This document shows positions 1 to 7,763 of a DNA stretch of 64,000 nt, in pieces. The first letter of the stretch is position 1. The number at the start of each line of letters is the position of its first letter. The notes under the pieces are model-generated. The model saw only the letters and a program-made list of their open reading frames with translations, had not been told where the DNA came from and searched no databases. The translations under genes and the position numbers were made by a program. The stretch comes from Verrucomicrobiaceae bacterium (GTDB lineage: Bacteria > Verrucomicrobiota > Verrucomicrobiia > Verrucomicrobiales > Verrucomicrobiaceae), in contig JAIYDW010000100.1 in NCBI GenBank assembly GCA_027487315.1, positions 1 to 64,000 of the forward strand. The letters are read 5' to 3'.

Positions 1-825
1 ACCGAAGTCCGCTACGGCACGCACGAACGCCACATCCTCGACTTCTGGAAAGCTGACTCCACCACCCCCACCCCCCTCGCCTTCGTCATCCACGGCGGCG
101 GCTGGCAAGGCGGCGAAAAGGAACGCGTCGATCGCTTTGTCGATGTCCCCACCCTCCTCCAGGCCGGCATCTCCGTCGTCGCCATCAACTACCGCTTCGT
201 CAAAATGGCCGAAGCCGAAGGCATCCAACCCCCTGTCAAAGCCCCCCTCCACGACGCCGCACGCGCCCTCCAGTTCGTCCGCAGCAAAGCCGCCGAATGG
301 AACCTCGACAAAAACCGCATCGGCGCCGCCGGCGGCTCAGCCGGCGCCTGCTCCAGCCTCTGGCTCGCCTTCCACAACGACCTCGCCGACCCCGCCAACG
401 CCGACCCCGTCGCCCGCGAATCCTCCCGCCTCCAATGCGCCGCCGTCACCGGCGCCCAAACCACGCTCGATCCCCAACAAATGATCGAGTGGACCCCCAA
501 CAGCAAATACGGCGGCCACGCCTTCGGCCTCAAAACCTTCCCCGAATTCCTCGCCGCTCGCGAAAAAATCCTCCCCTGGATCGCCGAATACTCCCCCTAC
601 GCCCTTGTCACCTGCGACGATCCCCCCATCTATCTCACTTACAGCGCCCCGCCCGCCCTCGGCCAACCCCAAAAAGACCCCACCCACACCTCCAATTTCG
701 GCCTCAAACTCCAGCAACACTGCAAAACCCTCGGCGTCCCCTGCGAACTCTTCTACCCCGACGCACCAGACACCAAACACCCCACCCCCACCGCCTTCCT
801 CATCACCACTCTCAAGGCGAATTAG
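1..825 (+). CDS. Alpha/beta hydrolase (esterase/lipase-like), 5'-truncated by window edge
   Basis: The reading frame is open from base 1 and ends at a TAG at 823-825, so the start lies outside the window. The visible part has the two signatures of an esterase-type alpha/beta hydrolase: an HGGGW oxyanion-hole motif about 35 residues in (bases ~103-117), and the nucleophile elbow GGSAG near bases 328-342 with Ser as the likely nucleophile. A BD-FAE or acetyl-esterase-like carbohydrate esterase is the best guess. The substrate cannot be read from the sequence. The gene converges on the Cfa-like methyltransferase gene with only 3 bases between the two stop codons. Confidence 0.8.
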   Translation, partial: TEVRYGTHERHILDFWKADSTTPTPLAFVIHGGGWQGGEKERVDRFVDVPTLLQAGISVVAINYRFVKMAEAEGIQPPVKAPLHDAARALQFVRSKAAEWNLDKNRIGAAGGSAGACSSLWLAFHNDLADPANADPVARESSRLQCAAVTGAQTTLDPQQMIEWTPNSKYGGHAFGLKTFPEFLAAREKILPWIAEYSPYALVTCDDPPIYLTYSAPPALGQPQKDPTHTSNFGLKLQQHCKTLGVPCELFYPDAPDTKHPTPTAFLITTLKAN

Positions 826-828
826 AAA

Positions 829-2106
829 TCAATCCTCCAACAACCCCCGGTTCGGCCGCTGATAAACCGCCTGCACCACCCCGATGTTCCGCGTCGCAAA
901 CGCCGCCTCGCAGTACTTCAAATAAAAATTCCACTTCCGCCGGAACCGATCATCAAACCCCAAGGCCGCCACATCCTCCCAGCGCTCATTGAACTTGTCA
1001 AACCACCGCGCCAGCGTCCGCCCATAGTCGAGCCCGAAATCGTGCAGCCCCGCCATCGACAAATTCCCCGTCTTGTTGATCGCCTCATTCAACCGACCCA
1101 CGCTCAATAGCAGCGACCCCGGGAAAATGTGCTTCTGAATCCAGTCCACCCCCTTCTTCAGCGCCGCATACCGCGAGTCCGGCACCGTGATCGCCTGAAA
1201 CGCCAGCAGCCCATCCGGCTTCAACACCTCATGGCACTTCGCAAAGTACGTCTCCAAAAACGCATCCCCCACCGCCTCCAGCATCTCGATCGACGCAATC
1301 TTGTCGAACTGCCCCGTCACATGCCGGTAATCCTGAAGCCGAATCTCCACCCGGTCACTCAGCCCCTCCCGCGCCACCCGCTCCGTCGCAAACTTGTGCT
1401 GCTCCACCGAAATCGTCACCGCCGTCACCCGGCACCCATGCTCCCGCGCCGCATGCGTGCAAAAGCCACCCCAGCCACAGCCGATCTCCAACACATGATC
1501 CGTCGCCTTCAACTCCAGCTTCTGACAAAGCGCCTCATACTTCGCAAACTGCGCCGCCTCCAACGTCTGCTCCGAGTCCGCAAACAAGGCCGACGAATAC
1601 GTCATCGTCTCATCCAGCCACAGCGAATAAAACGCATTCCCCAAGTCGTAGTGCTCAGAGATGTTCCTCCGGCTCGTCGTCACACTGTTCGGCCGCAAAA
1701 GGTGATGCGCTCGATTCACCAACTTCAGCACATTCGTAAACGCCACCTTGCCCGATGATCCCCCATACTTCGGCGTCCTCGCAATGTTCTTGATGAAGAA
1801 AGCAATCACCGCCGCAATGTCCGGCGTGTCCCAGTCCCCATCCACATAGGACTCCCCAAACCCCACGTTGCCATACATCGCGCACCGCCTGAAAAAGTCC
1901 CGGTCATTGATCCGCATCTCCGCCGTCACCGCAGCCTCAGGATTCCCCAGATGACAAACCGTCCCGTCCGGCATCGTCATCCGAAGCCCCCCATGCCGCA
2001 TCTGCTTCAAACTCAACATCACCAGCCTCTCATAGAACCCCGTGGACTGCGCAGGCACCACGGCTTCAATCACACCAACAGATTCAGAGCATGCGGAAGA
2101 ACTCAT
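829..2106 (-). CDS. Cfa-family SAM-dependent methyltransferase (cyclopropane/methyl fatty-acid synthase-like)
   Basis: A 425-residue protein of the cyclopropane-fatty-acyl-phospholipid synthase family. SEHYDLGNAFY (about residues 150-160) and the SAM-binding stretch LEIGCGWGG (about 207-215) are diagnostic. Family members use S-adenosylmethionine to methylate or cyclopropanate double bonds of membrane lipid acyl chains. It is the last gene of a four-gene minus-strand operon with 4-bp overlaps, behind an acyl desaturase, an FAD oxidoreductase and a DUF1365 protein. That context supports modification of an unsaturated acyl chain made or altered by its neighbours. Whether the product is cyclopropane, methyl-branched or furan fatty acid cannot be told from sequence. 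Confidence 0.9.
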   Translation of the reverse strand: MSSSACSESVGVIEAVVPAQSTGFYERLVMLSLKQMRHGGLRMTMPDGTVCHLGNPEAAVTAEMRINDRDFFRRCAMYGNVGFGESYVDGDWDTPDIAAVIAFFIKNIARTPKYGGSSGKVAFTNVLKLVNRAHHLLRPNSVTTSRRNISEHYDLGNAFYSLWLDETMTYSSALFADSEQTLEAAQFAKYEALCQKLELKATDHVLEIGCGWGGFCTHAAREHGCRVTAVTISVEQHKFATERVAREGLSDRVEIRLQDYRHVTGQFDKIASIEMLEAVGDAFLETYFAKCHEVLKPDGLLAFQAITVPDSRYAALKKGVDWIQKHIFPGSLLLSVGRLNEAINKTGNLSMAGLHDFGLDYGRTLARWFDKFNERWEDVAALGFDDRFRRKWNFYLKYCEAAFATRNIGVVQAVYQRPNRGLLED

Positions 2107-2906
2107 AGTTTTGGGGTCTGGATGGAAAAATGGGGGTTGAGAACGTCAGTTTGCAGATGCGGATTCGCCGCCTTCCGATGCACCGGCAACTTCTTCAACC
2201 ACAGCCGAAAAGCATGCCAATGAATCAAAAAAATCACCTTCAAAGTGAGCAGGGGATACGTCACCGCGCACCTCAGCAGATGCCCGTCGGAAAGCTCCTG
2301 GCGTTTTCCAGTCAATAAACTCACCAGCACCTTCTCCCCTCTCGCATCCAGATCATCCACCCCAATCCGCAACCCCTCATTCGGCTCCCGCAACTGAAAA
2401 TCAAACTTCAAATCCAACTCCGAAAAGGGCGACACATAAAACGCCTTCGGCGTCACCAACCGCCATCCTCCACCAGCCCCCGCCTCCTTCACCACATACA
2501 GCTTCTGTTCACGAAACGTGTTCGTCACCTGCACCATCGCCGCCACCACTTGCCCATCCACCGCATACGCAAAGTAGAAGGTCACCGGATTGAAAATGTA
2601 CCCCAGCACCCTGGGAAACGCCAGCATCCTCACCGCCGCCACCCGCGAAACATCCACCCCCTCCTCCGCCATCTTCCCCATCACTCCCTGCTTCAGATCC
2701 TTCGCGCTCCCCCCCAAATGATCCTCGTCATAAAACGAAAACAAATTGAAGCGGTTCCGACTCAAAAAATGCAGTGACCGATCCCACTGCGGCAGCTCAT
2801 CCAGATCCAGCCAAAGATAAAACACCCCATAGCTAAACCCATGCCGCTTCGGCGACAGCCTCTGGTGCATCACCGTGCATTCGTAAATGGCCGATTGCGC
2901 ATTCAT
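2103..2906 (-). CDS. DUF1365 family protein
   Basis: About 267 residues and matching the DUF1365 family throughout (N-terminal SAIYECTVMHQRLSP, then FNPVTFYFAY in the middle). The biochemical function is unknown, but the family is regularly found beside FAD-dependent oxidoreductases and Cfa-like methyltransferases, as here. An upstream in-frame ATG exists at 2912. The ATG at 2906 is preferred because it makes the same 4-bp overlap (TCAT on the plus strand) with the upstream gene as the operon's other junctions. Its 3' end also overlaps the methyltransferase start by 4 bp. No signal peptide is seen. Confidence 0.85.
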   Translation of the reverse strand: MNAQSAIYECTVMHQRLSPKRHGFSYGVFYLWLDLDELPQWDRSLHFLSRNRFNLFSFYDEDHLGGSAKDLKQGVMGKMAEEGVDVSRVAAVRMLAFPRVLGYIFNPVTFYFAYAVDGQVVAAMVQVTNTFREQKLYVVKEAGAGGGWRLVTPKAFYVSPFSELDLKFDFQLREPNEGLRIGVDDLDARGEKVLVSLLTGKRQELSDGHLLRCAVTYPLLTLKVIFLIHWHAFRLWLKKLPVHRKAANPHLQTDVLNPHFSIQTPKL

Positions 2907-4180
2907 GCCCATGGATCTCGCCCGAGAATCAATTCACTCAGTTGCACCGCCGAACCAAACGCGTCCTCATGAAACCCATACCGGAAGTAACTCCCGCAAA
3001 ACTGCCTCCCCGTCCCCTCCCCCAACGCGTTCAACTCCGGTAACCGCTTCTGCGCCTCAATCGCCGGCAAATCAAACAGCGGATGATCGTAGTGAATCTC
3101 ACGGATCACCTTCGACCGATCCAACGACTTCGGCGCATTGATCGACACAAAGTAATTCACCTTCTCCGAAACCCCCTGCAACCGGTTCATCCAGTAGTGC
3201 GTGCTCGTCACCGGCTCCTCTCCGGTTCCCTTCTCCACCAAATAATTCCACGACGCCCAGCACTTCTTCGTCACCGGCATGAACTGCTCATCCGTGTGCA
3301 ACGTCGCCAGATTCGGCTGATATCGGAAGCAATCCAAAAGCTCGGCCTCCAATTCCGTCGCATCACCCAGCAACGCCCGCGCCTCATCACCATGACACGC
3401 CAAAATCACCCGGTCAAAAGTCTCATCGCCCCCGCCCTTCGTGATCACCCGATGCCCTCCCGCCACGCGCTCCACCCTCACCACCGCATCCTCCCTCCGG
3501 ATCCGATCCGCAAACGGCACGATCAACCGCTTCACATACTCCCGTGATCCCCCATCTACCGTCCACCACGGATGCCGCGTCCGCATCCCCAAAAACCCAT
3601 GGTTGTACCAAAACCGCATCAACGTCGTCGCCGGAAACTGCAGCATCAACGAAGGCGGCGTCGACCACACGGCCGATCCCATCGGCACAATGTAAAGATC
3701 CAAAAAGTCCTGCCCATACCCCCGATAAACCGCATACTCTCCCAGCGTCATCTTCGCAAACTTCGGATCCTCCAGCGCCTCCACCGTCTCCTTGTTGAAG
3801 CGGTTGATCTTCAGCAAGAACTGCCAGTAACGCAAATTCACCACGTTCTTCCGCTGCCCAAAAAGCGTGTCCAGATCATGCCCGTTGTATTCGATCCCGC
3901 TCGCCTCATGCTTCACACTGAATGACATCGACGTCGGCTTCGTCGGCACATCCAGTTCCCTGAACAACCGCGTCAGATGCGGATAAGTCACATGGTTGAA
4001 CACCATGAACCCCGTATCCACCGGCAAATCACGTCCCTCCTCCCTCACGGTTACCGTGTTGGAATGCCCGCCCACATGGGCGTTTTGCTCAAACAAAGTC
4101 AGATCATACTGATGCTGCAAAAAATGCGCGCACCCTAGCCCAGCGACGCCAGTGCCGACGATCGCTAACCTCGGTTTCAT
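2903..4180 (-). CDS. FAD-dependent oxidoreductase (amine-oxidase/desaturase-like), lipid operon
   Basis: About 425 residues starting at MKPRLAIVGTGVAGLG, a classic dinucleotide-binding GxGxxG fold at the extreme N-terminus, followed by FEQNAHVGGHSNTV, typical of flavin amine-oxidase-like proteins. The open frame extends 28 codons further upstream, but the start at 4180 places the Rossmann motif at the N-terminus and gives a 4-bp overlap with the desaturase stop. Homologous proteins sit with DUF1365 and Cfa-like genes in many Gram-negative bacteria. By context it probably oxidises or desaturates an acyl chain. This is inference; the substrate is not visible. Confidence 0.85.
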   Translation of the reverse strand: MKPRLAIVGTGVAGLGCAHFLQHQYDLTLFEQNAHVGGHSNTVTVREEGRDLPVDTGFMVFNHVTYPHLTRLFRELDVPTKPTSMSFSVKHEASGIEYNGHDLDTLFGQRKNVVNLRYWQFLLKINRFNKETVEALEDPKFAKMTLGEYAVYRGYGQDFLDLYIVPMGSAVWSTPPSLMLQFPATTLMRFWYNHGFLGMRTRHPWWTVDGGSREYVKRLIVPFADRIRREDAVVRVERVAGGHRVITKGGGDETFDRVILACHGDEARALLGDATELEAELLDCFRYQPNLATLHTDEQFMPVTKKCWASWNYLVEKGTGEEPVTSTHYWMNRLQGVSEKVNYFVSINAPKSLDRSKVIREIHYDHPLFDLPAIEAQKRLPELNALGEGTGRQFCGSYFRYGFHEDAFGSAVQLSELILGRDPWA

Positions 4181-5184
4181 GCCTTCGTCTCCTCCCTCGC
4201 CGCTCCAATCTCCGCATACACCGCCTTCGGCACCGGCCGCAAATCCCAGATCAACCCCGTCCACGACATCACCTTCAGGGCATAATACGACACATCAATC
4301 TCCCACCACATGAACCCCTGCCGCGCCGAAAACGCATACCGGTGGTGATTGTTGTGCCAACCCTCGCCCAGCGTGATCAGAGCCAGCCAAAAATTGTTCC
4401 GGCTGTCATCATCCGTCTTGAACCGCCGACTCCCCAGCACGTGCGCCATCGAATTGATGCAAAACGTGCCGTGCAGCAAAAACACCGTGCTGATAAAGAA
4501 TCCCCAAACAAACAACTGAAAGCCGTTCGTCCCCAATCCCGGCGCCCATCGCTCCAACGCCGCCCCCACCGCCCAAAGCACAATGCCATAGACGATCGGA
4601 ACCACCTGATCGTGCCGGTTCAAAAACTTCAACTCAGGGAACGCCGCCAAATCCTTGATCCGGCTGTAATCCGTCGGGAAATTCCGCTGGCTCGTGATCC
4701 ATCCAATGTGCGACCACCAAAACCCAAACTGTTTCGGCGAGTGCACGTCCGGCTCCTCATCCGAATGCTGGTGGTGATGCCGGTGCACCGACGCCCACCA
4801 CAGCGCCCCCCGCTGCATCGCCGTATTGCCCCACACCGCGAACAAAAATTGCCCCGCCCGTGATGTCCGAAACGTGCGATGCGAAAAATACCGATGATAA
4901 AACGCCGTGATCGCAAACATCCGGACCAGATAAAGAGCCACCGCCGCAAACACCGCGAACCAACTGAATCCCGCCCAAATCACCAAAAGACAGCCAACAT
5001 GCAAAATGATGAACGGCACCGTGCGCTTGATATCGACCTTGTCAGGTCGCGCCCGCACCACCTCTTCCCCCTCCGGATGATAATCCGAATCCACCCACTG
5101 CTTCAGCATGAGACCAAAGTGACGACCAAAATCCCCAAGTCGGGTTAGAATGGATTTGCCTGCGGGAGAGTCTATTTCGTTCAC
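4177..5184 (-). CDS. Membrane acyl-CoA/acyl-lipid delta-9-type fatty acid desaturase
   Basis: 335 residues with the three histidine boxes of the stearoyl-CoA-desaturase-like family: HRYFSH (residues 97-102), HRHHH (134-138) and HNNHH (277-281). These hold the di-iron centre that introduces a double bond into an acyl chain. Hydrophobic stretches at about 55-95, 190-210 and 222-245 fit an integral membrane enzyme. It is the first gene of the lipid operon and would supply the unsaturated substrate for the methyltransferase. It starts at an ATG at 5184; a 14-bp hairpin lies just upstream. Confidence 0.93.
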   Translation of the reverse strand: MNEIDSPAGKSILTRLGDFGRHFGLMLKQWVDSDYHPEGEEVVRARPDKVDIKRTVPFIILHVGCLLVIWAGFSWFAVFAAVALYLVRMFAITAFYHRYFSHRTFRTSRAGQFLFAVWGNTAMQRGALWWASVHRHHHQHSDEEPDVHSPKQFGFWWSHIGWITSQRNFPTDYSRIKDLAAFPELKFLNRHDQVVPIVYGIVLWAVGAALERWAPGLGTNGFQLFVWGFFISTVFLLHGTFCINSMAHVLGSRRFKTDDDSRNNFWLALITLGEGWHNNHHRYAFSARQGFMWWEIDVSYYALKVMSWTGLIWDLRPVPKAVYAEIGAAREETKA

Positions 5185-5196
5185 TGTAAATAATGC

Positions 5197-5210
5197 GCCG
5201 ACGAATCGGC
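5197..5210. promoter_or_regulatory. Short palindrome upstream of the desaturase operon
   Basis: A perfect 5-bp inverted repeat, GCCGA and TCGGC, separated by CGAA, lies 12 bases upstream of the desaturase start. An AT-rich stretch (TTATTTAC on the minus strand) sits between it and the start codon. It could be an operator or a leader hairpin. The arms are short, so chance is possible. Confidence 0.25.
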
Positions 5211-5378
5211 ATTGGATTCAATTGTTTTTGCGTGCCGTCCGTAGCACCACCGAGGAAGACCCCGTGCCACTTCGCGAGCACAAAAGCACTCTCGACACAG
5301 CCTCTAATACGGTTCTTACCCACCCATGGTTCGAATCAACTGCGCCCCAGCGCAAATGTTTTCCAAGCCCTGCCCGCA

Positions 5379-5780
5379 CTACCCATTCAGGTCCGCCGGC
5401 GCAAATCCAGCCGGCAAAAGCTCGCGCATCCCCATCGACACCAACTCGCCCTGGGATAAAAAAATCACCCTCGAATCCGCCATCGCAAACTCCGCCAACA
5501 CCTGCCGACACGCCCCGCACGGCGGAAACTCCAATCCCAACGCCACCACCGCCGCCCGCGCCCACCGCATTCCCGCCCCCTCCTCCGCCACCGCACGTCC
5601 AACCGCCACCCGCTCCGCACACATCGTCAGCCCATAAGACGCATTCTCCACATTGCACCCCAGATAAACCCGCCCCGCTTCAGTCACCAACGCACACCCC
5701 ACCTTCGCGCTGGAATAAGGGCTGTACGCCAACTCCGCCACCCCACGGGCGCGATCCATCAACTCTGTGTCCGTGATCAT
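5379..5780 (-). CDS. cdd: Cytidine deaminase
   Basis: 133 residues, the usual length of tetrameric bacterial cytidine deaminase, which hydrolyses cytidine and deoxycytidine to the uridine forms in pyrimidine salvage. Zinc ligands and the proton-shuttling Glu are in place: C54-A-E56 in the TMCAERV segment, and C88 and C91 in PCGAC. The substrate-binding NVENASYG precedes the CAE motif. It stands alone, 194 bp from the lipid operon, and starts at the ATG at 5780 that opens MITDTELMD. Confidence 0.95.
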   Translation of the reverse strand: MITDTELMDRARGVAELAYSPYSSAKVGCALVTEAGRVYLGCNVENASYGLTMCAERVAVGRAVAEEGAGMRWARAAVVALGLEFPPCGACRQVLAEFAMADSRVIFLSQGELVSMGMRELLPAGFAPADLNG

Positions 5781-5849
5781 TAGTTAAGTAAAGTTAAACA
5801 ATTTCCCCATTTTAACCGAGTAAAAACCCCAAAAGAATCCACTCAAACC

Positions 5850-5900
5850 TTGACCATCCGCCTTTCGAGCATTAAAACCCCGTAATAACCCGGTTTTAAT
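5850..5900 (+). promoter_or_regulatory. Promoter with overlapping palindromic operator for the small RHH-like gene
   Basis: TTGACC at 5850-5855 is followed, after 17 bases, by TAAAAC at 5873-5878, a plausible sigma-70-type promoter. A 9-bp perfect inverted repeat (ATTAAAACC at 5871-5879, GGTTTTAAT at 5892-5900, 12-bp spacer) covers the -10 box and the expected start site and ends 7 bases before the next start codon. This is the geometry of an autorepressor operator. The interpretation is inference. Confidence 0.45.
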
Positions 5901-5907
5901 CTCCCGA

Positions 5908-6138
5908 ATGGCCCGCCCGAGCAACAATTTCGAATCCCTCACCATGACGATCGCGGTCACCCCGCAGATCCGCATGTACCTCGAGGATCTCACGCTCAAA
6001 GGCACATACGGATGCAGCGCTGCCGAAGCAGCTCGAATGGTACTAAGCAAAGCCATTGATGATTTGGTCGACCGCGGGTCCCTCCAACGTCGTCAATTTG
6101 CGCTCAAAGACAACCAAGTCGTCGCCGTCGACGCCTGA
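5908..6138 (+). CDS. Small hypothetical protein, possible ribbon-helix-helix-like DNA-binding protein
   Basis: 76 residues. Residues 13-50 (MTIAVTPQIRMYLEDLT... AAEAARMVLSKAI) look like a beta-strand followed by two helices, the layout of ribbon-helix-helix antitoxins and repressors, though this is a weak structural reading and no family is firmly recognised. A palindrome overlapping its presumed promoter fits self-regulation. It may also start at Met13 (5944). A second small ORF follows 63 bp downstream. No toxin-like partner is evident. Confidence 0.55.
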   Translation: MARPSNNFESLTMTIAVTPQIRMYLEDLTLKGTYGCSAAEAARMVLSKAIDDLVDRGSLQRRQFALKDNQVVAVDA

Positions 6139-6201
6139 TTTCCGTCTTTTTTATGATTTCCCACACACACACACCCCACAACACACCCCAAGCTCCCGCC
6201 T

Positions 6202-6399
6202 ATGACTGCCACAGTCGAAGAAGAATCCTATGAAGCCGATGTCTTCGGCACCCTCGCTCAAGTAGAACTCACCGACCTGGACGATTCCTGGCAAAGCGAT
6301 ACCCGACTGGGACTGCTCGCCTGGGAAATCTCCCGCTACGAACCCGCCCTCGCCCGCCAACTCGTCGAAGCAGGCAAAAGAAAACTCGCTCTGGCCTAG
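6202..6399 (+). CDS. Small acidic hypothetical protein
   Basis: 65 residues, strongly acidic at the N-terminus (VEEESYEADVF) and basic at the C-terminus (EAGKRKLALA). No recognised family. It follows the RHH-like gene in the same direction and could be co-transcribed. There is no clear ribosome-binding site (upstream is an ACACAC-rich tract), so the call rests on the open frame, codon use and position in an otherwise empty stretch before ndk. Confidence 0.4.
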   Translation: MTATVEEESYEADVFGTLAQVELTDLDDSWQSDTRLGLLAWEISRYEPALARQLVEAGKRKLALA

Positions 6400-6524
6400 C
6401 CTGGTCCTCGAAAAAGGGCCGCTCGACATGGCAGTGGCAAAACCATCTCCCGCCTGGAATTTGGGGAATCCCTTGACTCTACGGGTTCAGCCCGCATTGT
6501 TCTGCCCCCTTTTCCCAAAAAACC

Positions 6525-6950
6525 ATGGCTCAAGAAACCACCCTCATCCTCCTCAAGCCCGATTGCGTCGCCAAAGGCCTCAATGGCGAAGTCCTCAAAC
6601 GCTTTGAAGCCGAAGGCTTCCGCGTCCGCGGCTGCAAAATGATGCAACTCACCGACGAGCTGCTCAAAGAGCACTACTCCCACATCGCCGACAAACCCTT
6701 CTTCCCCGACGTCGCCGCCTTCATGAAGAGCGCACCCGTCATCGCCGTCGCCCTCAGCGGAGAAAACATCATCTCCCATGTCCGCGACCTCCTCGGCCCC
6801 ACCGACTCCAAAACCGCCCCCAAAGGCACCATCCGCGGTGACTTCGGCGACGACAAAATGACCAACGTCGTCCACGCCTCCGACTCCCCCGAAGCCGCCG
6901 CCGTCGAACTCAAGCGCTTCTTCAAAGACGGCGAAATCTTCACCTACTAA
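6525..6950 (+). CDS. ndk: Nucleoside diphosphate kinase
   Basis: 141 residues, full length for bacterial Ndk, which transfers the gamma-phosphate of ATP to nucleoside diphosphates through a phospho-histidine. The active-site segment NVVHASD puts the catalytic histidine at residue 117. The N-terminal TLILLKPDCV is also typical. A strong intrinsic terminator follows 27 bases after the stop. The last 65 codons and the terminator are duplicated 1.6 kb downstream at 98% identity (see 8321-8566). Confidence 0.97.
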   Translation: MAQETTLILLKPDCVAKGLNGEVLKRFEAEGFRVRGCKMMQLTDELLKEHYSHIADKPFFPDVAAFMKSAPVIAVALSGENIISHVRDLLGPTDSKTAPKGTIRGDFGDDKMTNVVHASDSPEAAAVELKRFFKDGEIFTY

Positions 6951-6999
6951 GCTCCGCCATCCAGTTTCTTCCTTGAAGGGCGTCCCACCGGACGCCCTT
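6754..6999 (+). repeat. Direct repeat, left copy (3' part of ndk plus terminator)
   Basis: This 246-bp segment recurs at 8321-8566 with four mismatches. It contains codons 77-141 of the intact ndk gene, the stop and the terminator hairpin. The two copies bracket 1.3 kb of accessory DNA. This copy is the functional one because it is continuous with the ndk 5' part. Confidence 0.95.
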
Positions 7000-7003
7000 T
7001 TTT
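6978..7003 (+). terminator. Intrinsic terminator of ndk
   Basis: A perfect 8-bp GC-rich stem, GGGCGTCC (6978-6985) and GGACGCCC (6990-6997), with loop CACC and followed by six T. Flanking AA/TT can extend the stem. Confidence 0.93.
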
Positions 7004-7051
7004 CGCCCAATCTCGAGAGTCGGTCTAACTCACCGTTTAAACCAAAGAACA

Positions 7052-7298
7052 CTAGCCCGCATTTCTCACACTTTTAGTCGCGAGGCGCAGCGCGAGCCAT
7101 GCAGTGGCAGCCGAAGCGCAGCGGAGACAGACAGCGACGAAGGAGCTGCCCGACAGGGTGCCGCAGGCATCAACGAAGGCGCAGATTTTAGTGGTGGGCT
7201 GTGTGAGTGCACACTGCCCGCCACCAAAATCAAGCCTGACGCCGCCAATGCGTGGCTCCCGCAAGCCGCAGCAGACAAGTGTGAGAAATGCGGGCTAG
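7052..7298. mobile_element. MITE-like element with 22-bp perfect terminal inverted repeats
   Basis: The 22 bases at 7052-7073 (beginning CTAGCCCGCATTTCTC) are the exact reverse complement of 7277-7298. The 247-bp element they enclose has no convincing ORF, is GC-rich inside, and contains a long hairpin at 7186-7229. Terminal CTAG tetranucleotides are part of the repeat; no longer target duplication is seen. This is the architecture of a non-autonomous miniature transposable element. No transposase with matching ends is in the window, so the mobilising family is unknown. Confidence 0.7.
7186..7229. repeat. 44-bp hairpin inside the MITE-like element
   Basis: Bases 7186-7205 can pair with 7210-7229 around the loop AGTG: 17 Watson-Crick pairs, one G-T wobble and two mismatches. 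It could fold in single-stranded DNA or in read-through RNA. T-runs and A-runs form the base of the stem. Confidence 0.8.
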
Positions 7299-7310
7299 AG
7301 GCTCTGCCCA

Positions 7311-7763
7311 TCATAAAGGCACAACAAGCCCCTCAGCCTCGGCTAACTCCTTCTGCTTGCCATCGAAGGTCAGGAACTCGGACGCACCAAGATGAAGCGC
7401 CGTGGCTACGTGAATCACATCAAATCCCCGGTAGCCTTCAGTCCATGTGTATTGAGCCGACAATCGTTCCGCGATACTAACCAAATCTGCCCAATCAACA
7501 GGGACGACTACCACAGCTCCGCTCGCAATTTCAAGCTGTAGCTTTGAGAGAGCCGCCAAGGCTGTTGCCTTGGCATACCCTTTGCTTGGATCTTTTTGAT
7601 GAAGGAACGTTTGCCACCGGACAGATTGCCTGAACTCAAACAGAAGCGGTGAGGCCACATGCAGAGCCTCCGGCATCTGCGCAAAATGAGCCGCAGCTTG
7701 AGGGGAGTTGACCTGCTTGCGGTAAAAGGCACACAAAAACGATGTATCCGGATAAGCGATCAA
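7311..7763 (-). CDS. VapC-type PIN-domain ribonuclease toxin
   Basis: 150 residues with the acidic constellation of a PIN domain: Asp6 in YPDTSFL, Glu43 in LLFEFR, an Asp in GFDVIHVATAL and a final Asp in FLTFDGKQ. VapC toxins are Mg-dependent RNases that commonly cleave tRNA or rRNA. The start codon overlaps the upstream antitoxin stop by 4 bp (7760-7763), the usual arrangement of a toxin-antitoxin operon. It lies in the accessory segment between the two ndk 3' repeats. Confidence 0.88.
   Translation of the reverse strand: MIAYPDTSFLCAFYRKQVNSPQAAAHFAQMPEALHVASPLLFEFRQSVRWQTFLHQKDPSKGYAKATALAALSKLQLEIASGAVVVVPVDWADLVSIAERLSAQYTWTEGYRGFDVIHVATALHLGASEFLTFDGKQKELAEAEGLVVPL

Noticed and set aside
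2130-2318. Small plus-strand ORFs inside the lipid operon
   Set aside because: They are shadows of the DUF1365 and methyltransferase genes, Arg/Pro/His-rich with no start context.
5310-5350. tRNA-like GGTTCGAATC box
   Set aside because: The flanking bases cannot form the 5-bp T stem on either strand, and no cloverleaf can be drawn.
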